A stretch of DNA of 58,878 nt. Source: Bacteroidota bacterium (lineage in GTDB: Bacteria > Bacteroidota > Bacteroidia > Sphingobacteriales > Sphingobacteriaceae). Below the pieces are notes generated by a model. That model was not told where the DNA came from. It searched no databases and saw nothing but the letters and a program-made list of their open reading frames with translations. Positions 8,380 to 17,008 of the stretch are shown here, piece after piece. Made by a program: the position numbers and the translations under genes. Within the stretch, counting starts at the first letter, position 1. Every line of letters begins with the position of its first letter. The stretch is taken from positions 1 through 58,878 of the forward strand of contig JABDAU010000014.1 in assembly GCA_013289045.1 (NCBI GenBank), read 5' to 3'.

Positions 8380-8796
8380 ATGGACATATTTAGCCGATAC
8401 CTATATTACATTTACCGTAGCCAGGAGATCTTTGCACGGTTAAATTCATTGCGTGGTTTTTGTGGTGACAAAGACCTTTCTCAAAGGATCCGTCGTTCTT
8501 CAGAAAATATCACCACCACGCTGATGCGCCACATTGCCGAACTGGATGTTGACGAAACGCTTTCTACATTTTACAACGAGATAGTTGATGGCAACGATCT
8601 TTCCGTCATTATTGAACTCTATGAGCACTTTGGCGACCTGATCAACGCGCGTTATAATTCGCACTTAAAACCGCGCAGTTTTGCCGCCGATTTTGTGGCG
8701 CTTGAGGTGGAGCTGGTCTGCCTGAAACTGCTGGTTTCCGAATTGGAAGAACACCTGACCGCCGGGATCGAACTGATGTTGCCTGAAGGTTATTAG
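8380..8796 (+). CDS. Unrecognised helical protein between two receivers
   Basis: I cannot name this 138-residue soluble protein. It looks almost fully alpha-helical, starts MDIFSRYLYYIYRSQEIFAR and has an acidic, Leu-rich C-terminal half (LEVELVCLKLLVSELEEHL). No signal peptide, membrane segment, His-box or catalytic motif is obvious. It lies just downstream of a CheY-like receiver and convergently abuts another (5 bases between the stop codons), so it may be a partner or phosphotransfer-related protein, but that is guesswork from position only. A TATTTTTG box (8357-8364), matching the Bacteroidetes -7 consensus, sits 15 bases before the ATG, suggesting its own promoter. Confidence 0.7.
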   Translation: MDIFSRYLYYIYRSQEIFARLNSLRGFCGDKDLSQRIRRSSENITTTLMRHIAELDVDETLSTFYNEIVDGNDLSVIIELYEHFGDLINARYNSHLKPRSFAADFVALEVELVCLKLLVSELEEHLTAGIELMLPEGY

Positions 8797-8801
8797 GATT
8801 T

Positions 8802-9167
8802 TTAAGCCGCTCTTAAATAGCCGTTAACGCTGGCAACCATTTCATCCACGTTAAAAGGTTTGGCAATAAACAGGTCGTGCTTGCCCAGTTGGTCGGGGTC
8901 GGCAGCAGCAGAAACTAATATCACGGGGATCTTCTTCAATTCGGGATCGGATTTTAGCTGACCGCATATTTCACGCCCGTCAAAACCATCCAGCATTACA
9001 TCGAGAATAATGAGGTGCGGTTTTACCTTTCGTATGTTTTCAAGTGCATTCCGACCGGAATAAACTACTATCGGGTTATAGCCCTCCATCTCTAGCAGCA
9101 GGCCAATCACCTCGGCAATGTCCTTATCATCATCAATGATCACTATTTTTTGTTTCGCGCTGCGCAT
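8802..9167 (-). CDS. Single-domain response regulator
   Basis: A 121-residue receiver domain. The acidic pocket D12-D13 (IIDDDKD), phospho-acceptor D56 (LIILDVMLDGFDG), S86 (VILVSAAADP) and K103 (IAKPFNVDEM) are present. There is no DNA-binding or enzymatic output, so it must act by protein contact or as a phosphate sink/relay. It converges on the 138-aa gene with the stop codons 5 bases apart and stands beside another receiver on the other strand at 7908. The start ATG at 9167 gives the usual short lead-in before the first beta strand. Confidence 0.9.
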   Translation of the reverse strand: MRSAKQKIVIIDDDKDIAEVIGLLLEMEGYNPIVVYSGRNALENIRKVKPHLIILDVMLDGFDGREICGQLKSDPELKKIPVILVSAAADPDQLGKHDLFIAKPFNVDEMVASVNGYLRAA

Positions 9168-9334
9168 GTTGTTTCGTTAGTGCAAATCTTTTGCCAGTAT
9201 GAGTGTAAGGGTACAATTATTAATGATTTTATTCCGGGTTATCAATCGCAATATAAAGAACAGCGCTTACCTAATAGTTTACCCAAGTTAAACATCGAGA
9301 AAATCTTTAAAATCTGTTTAATCCTGGTTCAGAC

Positions 9335-9366
9335 AAAAAAAAAGGCGATGATCACTCACCGCCTTT
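9335..9366 (-). terminator. Rho-independent terminator for the 9389 gene
   Basis: On the minus strand an AAAGGCG/CGCCTTT stem (9341-9366) with a 12-base loop is followed by a run of T (A on the plus strand, 9335-9343), 23 bases past the stop of the membrane-protein gene. Directly beyond it (9311-9334) is a copy of the TGTTTAATCnTGGTTCAG dispersed repeat. Confidence 0.75.
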
Positions 9367-9388
9367 CCTATATATCTTTTATAAAGAA

Positions 9389-9841
9389 TTAGTGCATCAA
9401 TGACTGTTCTTCGTAATCAACCGAAGTTAAGCCGCCTTGCGGGCGTGCAAGCGGTGTAGGCGTAGTGAAAGGTGATTTATGGGTGAATAAACCAAGGATC
9501 ACCAGCAAACCGCCGAATACTACCTGCGGCCACCAGATCAGGTCGCTAAAGCCATAAACAAATGGTGAAGCAAACAGGAATGAACCTACCAGCACATCCT
9601 GGAAAAAGTGCATCTGTAAAGGAAACTGCCTGATAACGCCGTGGCTGTTATTGCTAAAGAATGCCATAACCAGCTGTAACCAGCCGATAATAAGTGGTAA
9701 AAACAATGCAGCGCCAACGGCTGGTTCTTTGTAAATTAGAATGCCGTTGCTGTCATGTATATACCATGGGGTCAGCATCAGTGCCGCACCGATCAGGTAA
9801 TTCAATACCCCGTAAAATTTGGTCGAAATGAAAGGTTTCAT
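9389..9841 (-). CDS. Four-helix integral membrane protein (SPW-like)
   Basis: A 150-residue protein with four hydrophobic helices at about 8-26, 41-61, 82-101 and 103-120, and a polar C-terminal tail rich in Thr/Pro ending EEQSLMH. The repeated pattern of an aromatic-rich helix followed by P-W or P-F (LTPWYIH, ASPFVYG) resembles SPW-type membrane proteins, small bacterial proteins of unknown role. There is no signal peptide beyond the first helix. It is a single-gene unit with its own terminator. Family placement is tentative; membrane location is secure. Confidence 0.65.
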   Translation of the reverse strand: MKPFISTKFYGVLNYLIGAALMLTPWYIHDSNGILIYKEPAVGAALFLPLIIGWLQLVMAFFSNNSHGVIRQFPLQMHFFQDVLVGSFLFASPFVYGFSDLIWWPQVVFGGLLVILGLFTHKSPFTTPTPLARPQGGLTSVDYEEQSLMH

Positions 9842-9936
9842 TTTAAATATTCTTATAAGCTTAATGCGCCTGCTAAATTAATAAATATTGTTTTGCTTTG
9901 TTTGAAAGATTTAAAATTTTTACGAAAACGGGTGAG

Positions 9937-12828
9937 CTATCGCAAAATTTCCTTGATATCATCAGCCGTAAGCGACTTGATAAAGCTCTCCTCCGTTGTA
10001 ATAAGCGACCGCGCCATACCCAGCTTACGCTGCTGCAGGGCCAGTATTTTTTCCTCAACCGAGTCCTTGGTGATGAACTTATAAATGAACACATTTTTGG
10101 TTTGGCCGATGCGGTGCGTACGGTCTATCGCCTGCTGCTCAACGGCCGGGTTCCACCATGGGTCGAGAATAAACACGTAGTCGGCTTCGGTAAGATTGAG
10201 GCCCACGCCGCCGGCTTTGAGCGAGATAAGGAACACACGCGTTTTCGGATCTTCCTGGAACTGCTTTACCACATCGCCGCGGTTTTGCGTGCTGCCGTCG
10301 AGATAGGTATAGTTGATGCCTTGTGTATCGAAATATTCTCGGTAGATGGTGAGCTGCTTTACAAATTGCGAGAAAATAAGCACCTTATGACCGCCATTCA
10401 GCACGTTGGTAAGCGTATGCGTCACGTTCTCAAACTTGCCCGAATCGCCTTCATATTCGCTGTCGATCATGCTTGGATGATTGGCGATCTGCCTTAGTTT
10501 GATGAGGCCCTGCAACACCTGGATCTGCGTTTGCGCGTAAGTGCCGTCTTCCAGGCTCTTGAGCAACTCATTACGGTATTCCGATTTCACCTTTTCATAA
10601 ACCGCCGACTGCTCCTCGCTCATTTTGCAATACAGCAGCGTTTCTGTTTTTGGCGGCAGTTCGGTTGCCACCTGTTCTTTGGTGCGGCGCAGCACGAAAG
10701 GTTTGATCAGCGCCTGCAGCTTGCGGGCTTTTTCTTCATCCTTTTTGCGTTCGATAGGCTGCACAAATTCGTTCTGGAAATATTGCTGCGTACCCAGCAA
10801 ACCGGGGTTAATGAACGACATCTGCGTCCACAGGTCATTCACCGAATTCTCTACCGGCGTACCGCTCAATATCAGCTTAAAGCGCGATTTGAGCTGCTTA
10901 ACCGACTGGTACGATTTCGATGATGGGTTTTTAATATTCTGGCTTTCATCCAATATCACGTAATCAAAATAGAAGGAGCTGAGCAGGTCGATATCGATAC
11001 GGCTGATGCCATAGGTGGTGACGATCACATCATAATTGCTGAACACCTCAGGCGTTTTATAGCGCAGCGCACCGGTATGCACCATCATGCGCAGCTTTGG
11101 CGCAAACTTTTTAGCCTCATTGAGCCAGTTATAGATAAGCGAGGTAGGCATGATCAACAGCGACACGCTTTTGCTGCCTGCCGCCTCGGTATCTTCCTTA
11201 TGCTTTTGCAGCAGGGCCAGCGTTTGTACGGTTTTACCCAAACCCATGTCATCCGCCAAACAACCGCCAAAATGGTAATCCTTTAAAAAATGGAACCAAT
11301 GGTAGCCGGCTTTTTGGTACGGGCGCAAATTACCCTTAAAATGCTGCGGCAGCGCCACATCTTCCATCGCCTCAAAATCTGTAAGCTTTTGCAGCTTGCG
11401 GCTCATGGTTACGTTGGCCATTTCTCCTTCGGCAAGGTCGGTTACCAGGCCGATATGATGACGTTTTAATCGCAGGCCATCACCTTCGCTGAAATGCAGC
11501 AGGTTACCGTATTGCGAGAACCATTTTTCCGGGATCACGGCTATTTCGCCGGATGGCAGCGTAAACTCTTTCCGATGATTGAGGATATGATTTTTCAACT
11601 GGATGAACGGAATGCTATACGGCCCGAAAAACACTACCGCGTGAATATCGAACCAGTCGTTTTGTTCGCGTACCTCGAGGTCTATCCTTGTTGAGCCGAA
11701 TACATAGCGTTTACCGCCTTCGGGTTGTTCTATCACAAAGCCGTCGGCTATCAATTTATCATGATGCTGGTTGAGCCACTCGAATACCGAAAATGACTGA
11801 TCTTCGTCGTTATCGCCGCCGGCTACTTCCAGGTTTTGAAAGAGCGAGGAAACCGTTTTAAGGCCGAGTTCTTCCAGGTCGCGCAGCTTGTTCTTCTCCC
11901 ACGTAAGTGAGCGTTTAATGCGATGGAAAACAGGTTTATCACCCGTTAGGTCCATCGTTACCGAAACATGCCTGCCATCCCCGAAAGGGAAAATATAGTG
12001 TGAATATTTAAAGCTCAATTGTAGCTGCGAGGTGCCGCCTTCTACATATATCGGTTTCAGGATGGGCGTACCTTCGTGCTTTTCGGTGTTGATGATAAAG
12101 CCCTCGGCATATACATTATGTTTTTCGATAAGCGGGATCACAAACTTCTCGAAATACGAAACCTCCGACTTTCGCTCGATAGAAATATACCGCCTGTTAA
12201 GGAAGGGCAGCAGCTTTTTACCTTCCATCTCTTTATCAAAATAATACAGCGTATCGTCCAGCAGCATCCAGGCTGGCTGGTTACAGATGATCTCGGCATT
12301 TTTAAACATGAATTCGATCCGCAAACCCTGGTATTTGATGGTCGGGAAATACCTGATCTCGGTATCGTCGCGCCTGAAATGGAACAGCACCGAAACCGGC
12401 TCAGTGGCGATGTATACCCTGCGCTCGGCCGGGTAGCCCTCTTTGCTCATCACAAATATTTGTTTGCTTACGAGTAATTCGAGCGCATCGGCCATGCGTT
12501 TTTCCATCTTGGGGCGTATCACCTCAAATAGCTTTTCATTAAAGATCTTGGTGAAAAACTCGAACGGCCGGATAGGCTTTTTGTGGTAACGCTTGATAAT
12601 GTTACCCTGCTCCAGTTCTTCCAGGATTTTGATGAGCTTATAGTCGGTTTCATCTAAACATTGGCTAAACTCTTTGGCTGTGGTAGAAAAAAGGCGCTGA
12701 TGGGTTAGCGAAAATTCGCCGTTGGGATTGAGCTGGACGATGTGCGGCTCGATCACAAAACCAAGGTAGTCATGCCGGGCTATGGCATAAATGATCTGGC
12801 AAGGTTTGGTACTATCGACGCGTAGCAT
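9937..12828 (-). CDS. SNF2-family DEAD/DEAH helicase
   Basis: A 963-residue SNF2 ATPase that probably remodels protein-DNA or RNA polymerase complexes using ATP. The long N-terminal half (about 1-500) is of the kind found in bacterial SNF2 proteins and has no motif I can name. The helicase core begins near residue 505: motif I DDMGLGKTVQ at about 525, motif II as DESQ (instead of DEAH) at about 626, then SGTPVENS, and the second RecA lobe with LKAGGVGLNL and THRIGQ near 905. The DESQ Walker B variant is known in this bacterial SNF2 group. It is a monocistronic unit; cellular target unknown. The start ATG at 12828 (MLRVDSTKP) is a plausible choice. Confidence 0.9.
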   Translation of the reverse strand: MLRVDSTKPCQIIYAIARHDYLGFVIEPHIVQLNPNGEFSLTHQRLFSTTAKEFSQCLDETDYKLIKILEELEQGNIIKRYHKKPIRPFEFFTKIFNEKLFEVIRPKMEKRMADALELLVSKQIFVMSKEGYPAERRVYIATEPVSVLFHFRRDDTEIRYFPTIKYQGLRIEFMFKNAEIICNQPAWMLLDDTLYYFDKEMEGKKLLPFLNRRYISIERKSEVSYFEKFVIPLIEKHNVYAEGFIINTEKHEGTPILKPIYVEGGTSQLQLSFKYSHYIFPFGDGRHVSVTMDLTGDKPVFHRIKRSLTWEKNKLRDLEELGLKTVSSLFQNLEVAGGDNDEDQSFSVFEWLNQHHDKLIADGFVIEQPEGGKRYVFGSTRIDLEVREQNDWFDIHAVVFFGPYSIPFIQLKNHILNHRKEFTLPSGEIAVIPEKWFSQYGNLLHFSEGDGLRLKRHHIGLVTDLAEGEMANVTMSRKLQKLTDFEAMEDVALPQHFKGNLRPYQKAGYHWFHFLKDYHFGGCLADDMGLGKTVQTLALLQKHKEDTEAAGSKSVSLLIMPTSLIYNWLNEAKKFAPKLRMMVHTGALRYKTPEVFSNYDVIVTTYGISRIDIDLLSSFYFDYVILDESQNIKNPSSKSYQSVKQLKSRFKLILSGTPVENSVNDLWTQMSFINPGLLGTQQYFQNEFVQPIERKKDEEKARKLQALIKPFVLRRTKEQVATELPPKTETLLYCKMSEEQSAVYEKVKSEYRNELLKSLEDGTYAQTQIQVLQGLIKLRQIANHPSMIDSEYEGDSGKFENVTHTLTNVLNGGHKVLIFSQFVKQLTIYREYFDTQGINYTYLDGSTQNRGDVVKQFQEDPKTRVFLISLKAGGVGLNLTEADYVFILDPWWNPAVEQQAIDRTHRIGQTKNVFIYKFITKDSVEEKILALQQRKLGMARSLITTEESFIKSLTADDIKEILR

Positions 12829-13250
12829 ACTATTAACTCAAAAATTTATAGAAGCTACACAAAGAAAAAATTCAAACGTAAACAGTTTTTGCAGCATTTG
12901 AAAGGAAATAGTGTTAAATAATTATTAACAATGATTTTTTGAGGGGAAAGGTTAAGGGTGAAAGGTAAAAGGTTGGGATTACGGCTATTTTTAAAATTCC
13001 CTCCCAAGGGAGGGGTGAGGCTGGAATGAGCGCAAAGGCAGGGAGGGGGTTTAGCAAACTTTGCATAGTTGATTACCCCTTCCCTACACCCTCCCATCCG
13101 CGTGCCGCCGAAGCTTTAGCGGAGGAGCAGGGAGGGAATCGCACAGGCCCGCGCTTTTACCTTTCACCCTTAACCTTTCGCCTCCTTCCCACCTTCCCCA
13201 TTGTAACAATTTTGTTATTAACACTTTATCGCATTATAGCCGATTAATAA
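12829..13250. repeat. Gene-free gap with long inverted repeat (12946-13179)
   Basis: A perfect 26-bp inverted repeat lies at 12946-12971 and 13154-13179, with arms starting GAAAGGTTAAGGGTGAAAGG. Its interior holds a second, looser inverted pair of purine/pyrimidine words: TTCCCTCCCAAGGGAGGGG near 13000 against ACCCTCCCA near 13090 and GGAGGGAATC near 13132. No ORF of note is present. It divides the divergently oriented helicase (minus) and M28 peptidase (plus) genes, and could form a cruciform or a structured untranslated region if read through. Confidence 0.75.
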
Positions 13251-13258
13251 TAAGTTTG
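13251..13258 (+). promoter_or_regulatory. Probable -7 box for the M28 peptidase gene
   Basis: TAAGTTTG matches the Bacteroidetes sigma-A -7 consensus TAnnTTTG and lies 23 bases before the ATG at 13282. No TTG is found at the ideal 19-21 base spacing upstream, so only half of the promoter is supported. Confidence 0.4.
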
Positions 13259-13281
13259 CGTAACTGATCTCATTATTGACT

Positions 13282-14841
13282 ATGAAGAAAAAATTACTCT
13301 ACACATGCTTGCTTGTGGCGGGTGTAACCGGTTACACCTGTGCGCAGGAACCGGTTGATACCGCCATGATGCGCAAGATCCGCAACGAAGGCCTTAACCA
13401 CTCACAGGTAATGAACACCGCCTTCTATTTAACAGATGCTTCCGGCCCGCGAATTTCCGGCTCGCCTGAATTGAAACACGCACAAGATTGGGCCGTGAAC
13501 CAGCTTACCCAATGGGGACTGGTAAACGCCAAACGCGAGCCCTGGGGTAAATTTGGCAAAGGCTGGGAAGTGAAGAAAAATTATGCCGCCATTACGGTGC
13601 CCTATTACCATGCTATTATAGCCATCCCAAAGGCCTGGACACCCGGCACCAACGGCCCTATAACTTCTGATGTGGTTGTGGTAAAAATTGATTCGGCTGC
13701 CGATTTTGCCAAATACAAAGGCAAGCTGGCCGGCAAGATTGTGATTAGCGACGTACGCGCAAATGTTGAGCGCACCTTTAAAGCCGATGCAGAACGCGTA
13801 GCCGATACCGCATTAACTACCCTTGCCAATGCCAAACCGCAAGGTAACGCACGCCGTGCATTCGACCCTAACTCGCCGGCATTCGCTGCAAGGCGTAAAT
13901 TATTTGCCCTGCGTGCACAAATAAGCGAATTCTTTAAAAGCGAAAACGTGGTATTGGTATTGAGCCAGGCACGGGGATCCGACGGCACGGTATTTACCAC
14001 CAATGGCGCATCATACGCCGATACCGCACACGCTGTAGCCCCTGAATTAGAAACCAGCGGTGAAGATTACCAACGCATTTTACGCCTCGCGAAAGCAGGT
14101 ATAAAAGTGACCATGGAGGCCGATATTAAAACACAATTTTACACCGACGATCTGAATGGTTACGATGTGGTTGGCGAAATACCGGGCACCGATAAAAAAC
14201 TGAAAGACCAGATAGTAATGCTGGGCGGTCACCTCGACTCGTGGCATGGCGCAACCGGCGCAACCGACAACGCCGCAGGTAGCGCAGTAATGCTGGAAGC
14301 AGTACGGATACTGAAAACATTGGGCGTGAAACCGCGCCGCACCATCCGCATCGTATTGTGGAGTTCGGAAGAGCAGGGTTTATTCGGCTCGCAGGGCTAT
14401 GTGAAAAATCATTTCGGCGACCCGAAGACCATGCAGCTATTGCCTGAACAGGCCAAAGTATCCGCTTACTACAATCTCGACAACGGCGCGGGCAAGATCC
14501 GTGGCATTTACCTGCAGGGCGATTCGGCAGTAGGCCCGCTGTATAAATCATGGCTGGCGCCGTTTAACGATCTGGGCGCAACAACCGTTACCATCCGCAA
14601 CACCGGCAGCACCGACCACGTATCGTTCGACGCGGTAGGCATCCCGGCATTTGAGTTCCTGCAGGACGGACTGGACTACGGCACCCGCACCCACCACAGC
14701 AACCAGGACACTTATGATAAACTCGACCAGGAAGACCTGTCGCAGGCTGCCGTAATTGTAGCCGCGTTTGTGTATAACACCGCACAAAGAGATGAAATGA
14801 TAGCAAGGAAACCTTTGCCTGCTCCGCAGACGGCAAGGTAA
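13282..14841 (+). CDS. Secreted M28-family zinc aminopeptidase
   Basis: A 519-residue exported metallopeptidase. A signal peptide (MKKKLLYTCLLVAGVTGYTCA) has Cys at the end of its hydrophobic core, but no lipobox context is clean. A PA-like segment precedes the M28 catalytic domain. Zinc-site residues are visible: H317 in GGHLDSWHGATGATDNAAG with D329 in the same stretch, the E363-E364 pair in WSSEEQGLFGSQGY and H471/H472 in THHSNQDTYDKL. It would remove N-terminal residues from peptides in the periplasm or outside the cell. The TTG six bases upstream was rejected in favour of ATG 13282. A terminator follows 25 bases after the stop. Confidence 0.92.
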   Translation: MKKKLLYTCLLVAGVTGYTCAQEPVDTAMMRKIRNEGLNHSQVMNTAFYLTDASGPRISGSPELKHAQDWAVNQLTQWGLVNAKREPWGKFGKGWEVKKNYAAITVPYYHAIIAIPKAWTPGTNGPITSDVVVVKIDSAADFAKYKGKLAGKIVISDVRANVERTFKADAERVADTALTTLANAKPQGNARRAFDPNSPAFAARRKLFALRAQISEFFKSENVVLVLSQARGSDGTVFTTNGASYADTAHAVAPELETSGEDYQRILRLAKAGIKVTMEADIKTQFYTDDLNGYDVVGEIPGTDKKLKDQIVMLGGHLDSWHGATGATDNAAGSAVMLEAVRILKTLGVKPRRTIRIVLWSSEEQGLFGSQGYVKNHFGDPKTMQLLPEQAKVSAYYNLDNGAGKIRGIYLQGDSAVGPLYKSWLAPFNDLGATTVTIRNTGSTDHVSFDAVGIPAFEFLQDGLDYGTRTHHSNQDTYDKLDQEDLSQAAVIVAAFVYNTAQRDEMIARKPLPAPQTAR

Positions 14842-14863
14842 TATAGATTTAATTGATGAGGGA

Positions 14864-14893
14864 AGGCCCTGCGAGAATTCGCGGGGCTTTTTT
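14864..14893 (+). terminator. Terminator of the M28 peptidase gene
   Basis: A GC-rich stem (GCCCTGCGA pairing with TTCGCGGGGC, 14866-14887) is followed by six T on the plus strand. It is positioned just after the peptidase stop codon, a classic intrinsic terminator. Confidence 0.85.
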
Positions 14894-14937
14894 CATAGGA
14901 GTGCCATGCTCAAACCCGTGTATGCTATTTTTTACTT

Positions 14938-15576
14938 CTATACATTATAAAAATCGGGAGTCAGATAAAAAACTGTGTCGACAAAAAATAGTATTCCATT
15001 GTTTGACAGGACGTTTTCGTCATGCAAGTCCTCGAAGATAAGTCCGAGTTCACGATGGAGATAGTCGTTATTTCGTGTATTTTCAAAGCCGTTATATTCC
15101 AAAAATTTTCTTACTGCGCCGAGGTCTGTTGGCTGAGAAGTTACAACAAACTCCTGTTTTACTACAGCATATAATTCTTCGCCAATTGTTTTAAAACCAA
15201 GAAAGCTATAAGCAGTTGTCGGAAAGAAAAAATTGTGAACAAGCAGGCTGTTAAAATAGTCAAGCCAGGATTCGTAAAAGACACCTCTGTTAGTTTTAAT
15301 TACATAGGCGTTATCAAAGCGATAAACTTTTTGTTCTGCACCTTCACTCAAGAAGTCACTTTCATGAATTAATTCTTCATAGAAAAGATTTTCTCTTGTA
15401 GCATAAGCTAAGATGGCTGCTGTTTCTTTATTTTGGAATTGCTGCTGTTTTTCAGGAAAGAAACTTGCTTCCGCATATCCTCTAAGGAAACTTTGGGTTT
15501 TTTTGAGTTGGCTTGTTTCGCCAATTGGTCCATCTCTGAGAATGATATGTTGTAATTCATCTTTGATGCTTTTCAT
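14938..15576 (-). CDS. Kinase-like protein (polyvalent-type kinase domain)
   Basis: A 212-residue protein with a degenerate protein-kinase plan. A glycine-poor N-lobe contains LSEGAEQKVYRFDNAYVIKT, where the last lysine could be the ATP-binding Lys. The C-terminal FEDLHDENVLSNNGILFFVD reads as the catalytic loop HxDxNxL followed by the metal-binding Asp. This arrangement matches the stand-alone kinase domain found in phage polyvalent proteins and in single bacterial genes of unknown role. It lacks clear activation-segment and substrate lobes, so it may be a small phosphotransferase acting on small molecules or nucleic acids. AT-rich sequence and isolation from other genes hint at acquisition. 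Confidence is moderate for fold, low for function. Confidence 0.6.
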   Translation of the reverse strand: MKSIKDELQHIILRDGPIGETSQLKKTQSFLRGYAEASFFPEKQQQFQNKETAAILAYATRENLFYEELIHESDFLSEGAEQKVYRFDNAYVIKTNRGVFYESWLDYFNSLLVHNFFFPTTAYSFLGFKTIGEELYAVVKQEFVVTSQPTDLGAVRKFLEYNGFENTRNNDYLHRELGLIFEDLHDENVLSNNGILFFVDTVFYLTPDFYNV

Positions 15577-15696
15577 TAATATTATTCAAAAATACTATTT
15601 TAGAATCACTTAATAAATAAAGTGCATCGCAATTCAATTGCTAATATTTTCATTCATATATATGAAGTTTATAAACGTTCGGTTTGCTTCAACTTC

Positions 15697-16170
15697 TTAT
15701 TCTTCATACTCCTCCGGCCGGAAACTTTTTTTGCCCGGGCTATCAACACGACATATAAATTTAAGCAACACGCAGCCTAGTAGCATAACCGCAATACTGC
15801 CAACCCAAAGCGAGTAACCGATACGGATATTTGTTATGTTAGATACTCCGCCTGCCTCGTTAATCATCACGTCTTTGCAAAGCAGGAAACCTAAAGCCAT
15901 GGCCATTGCCATAGCGCCTGCATACAACGATCTGCCGGGCTTTCTTGCTATTACTACCCATGCAAACCATAAAGCAGGATTTGCCAGCCATGTCAGGCCC
16001 GCAGCTGAAGAGAAAAAGCCAAAAAAACCCGAGATCACCAAAGCTGCACCCTGACCGGTATCGCCCGGCGCATTTTCGGTATCAAAACAGGGCTGCGTTA
16101 ATGCAACCATAAACAGCGCTATGCTTAGCGTCCTGATGATATTGGGCAAAATACGCTGTTTATTGAACAT
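15697..16170 (-). CDS. Hypothetical four-helix membrane protein
   Basis: A 157-residue integral membrane protein with hydrophobic segments near 11-25, 43-75, 82-98 and 121-140. The C-terminal tail is charged (SPGKKSFRPEEYEE) and likely cytoplasmic. A short loop after the first helix contains one Cys (QPCFDTEN). No family recognised and no operon partner is close. It may be an uncharacterised Bacteroidetes membrane protein; function unknown. Confidence 0.65.
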   Translation of the reverse strand: MFNKQRILPNIIRTLSIALFMVALTQPCFDTENAPGDTGQGAALVISGFFGFFSSAAGLTWLANPALWFAWVVIARKPGRSLYAGAMAMAMALGFLLCKDVMINEAGGVSNITNIRIGYSLWVGSIAVMLLGCVLLKFICRVDSPGKKSFRPEEYEE

Positions 16171-16333
16171 GATAGGGTGAAATTAAGTAAAATAGCTTAT
16201 AGGCGCTATAGCGCTTATGATCGCTGCTATTATTTTTCACATTCGCAGGGGCGAAGGGAGGTATTAATATAATGGTTGCAGCGGTGTCGCTGTTTATTGT
16301 TTGGGGGAGATAGTGAAAGGCTAGCCCTTTCTG

Positions 16334-17008
16334 TTACGCTATCTTGAATTCCTGTTTGCAAAGGCGTATGCAGCATAAGCCATAAATTGTAAAAAGCTCC
16401 AGGAACAACATAAAGATCGCCGGCGAATAATGGATAGCCTGGAATATGTTTGCAGGCGGCCATACATCGCCTAAATACCTTAAACCATTAAAAAGCAGGT
16501 TGAAAAGCCATACCAGTACATAAGATGTAGTAAGCACACGGGCTTTCACAAACGACTGCCTGCCTTCATCTGTTTTTATTTTGCGCCCGCTGATGTAACA
16601 ATAAACAAGGGGCAAAACACTTACCAGCAACAGCATCGCCGTCATTGTAACCCGTATGGGTTTAGTATGCGGCAAAGAAAAGCTGACGGCCAGTAAAAAA
16701 CCCATCACTATAATATTTGCCGGAGTAAGATATTGCTTAAAACTGCGCCACATAGCCGCCCTTAGCTTGCTGCTATAAGAAGACTGATATTGCTTAACTA
16801 TCTCTTCAAAGGGCCATAAGCCGGGGAATTGTGTATGGACGATCTGATTATACAACGTTGCTATATCGGCTTGGTTGGCATTCGTTCGTTCGTTTTCGGC
16901 GGCGCTAACCAGGTGGTCCTTCAATTCATCATAGATTTCCTGGAACTTGATGTTCTGGTTATCCAGCTGTTCATCAATGTAGTTTATTTCCTGCCCGGTC
17001 AGTTTCAT
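16334..17008 (-). CDS. HAAS-like membrane protein paired with PadR
   Basis: A 224-residue protein with an N-terminal soluble helical domain (about 1-90, starting MKLTGQEINYIDEQL), followed by four membrane helices near 98-112, 120-138, 160-180 and 192-212. This layout is that of HAAS/DUF1700-type proteins, which are nearly always coded downstream of a PadR repressor. Here the ATG of this gene overlaps the stop of padR by 4 bases, so the two are translationally coupled. The N-terminal domain probably contacts the regulator or membrane targets. Biochemical role is not established for the family. Confidence 0.75.
   Translation of the reverse strand: MKLTGQEINYIDEQLDNQNIKFQEIYDELKDHLVSAAENERTNANQADIATLYNQIVHTQFPGLWPFEEIVKQYQSSYSSKLRAAMWRSFKQYLTPANIIVMGFLLAVSFSLPHTKPIRVTMTAMLLLVSVLPLVYCYISGRKIKTDEGRQSFVKARVLTTSYVLVWLFNLLFNGLRYLGDVWPPANIFQAIHYSPAIFMLFLELFTIYGLCCIRLCKQEFKIA

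Noticed and set aside
9898..10497. Plus-strand 199-aa open frame opposite the SNF2 helicase
   Set aside because: It lies entirely on the complement of a well-supported helicase gene and shows no family features; a typical antisense shadow.
14853..15041. Plus-strand short ORF after the M28 peptidase
   Set aside because: It starts inside the terminator hairpin and overlaps the complement of the kinase-like gene.
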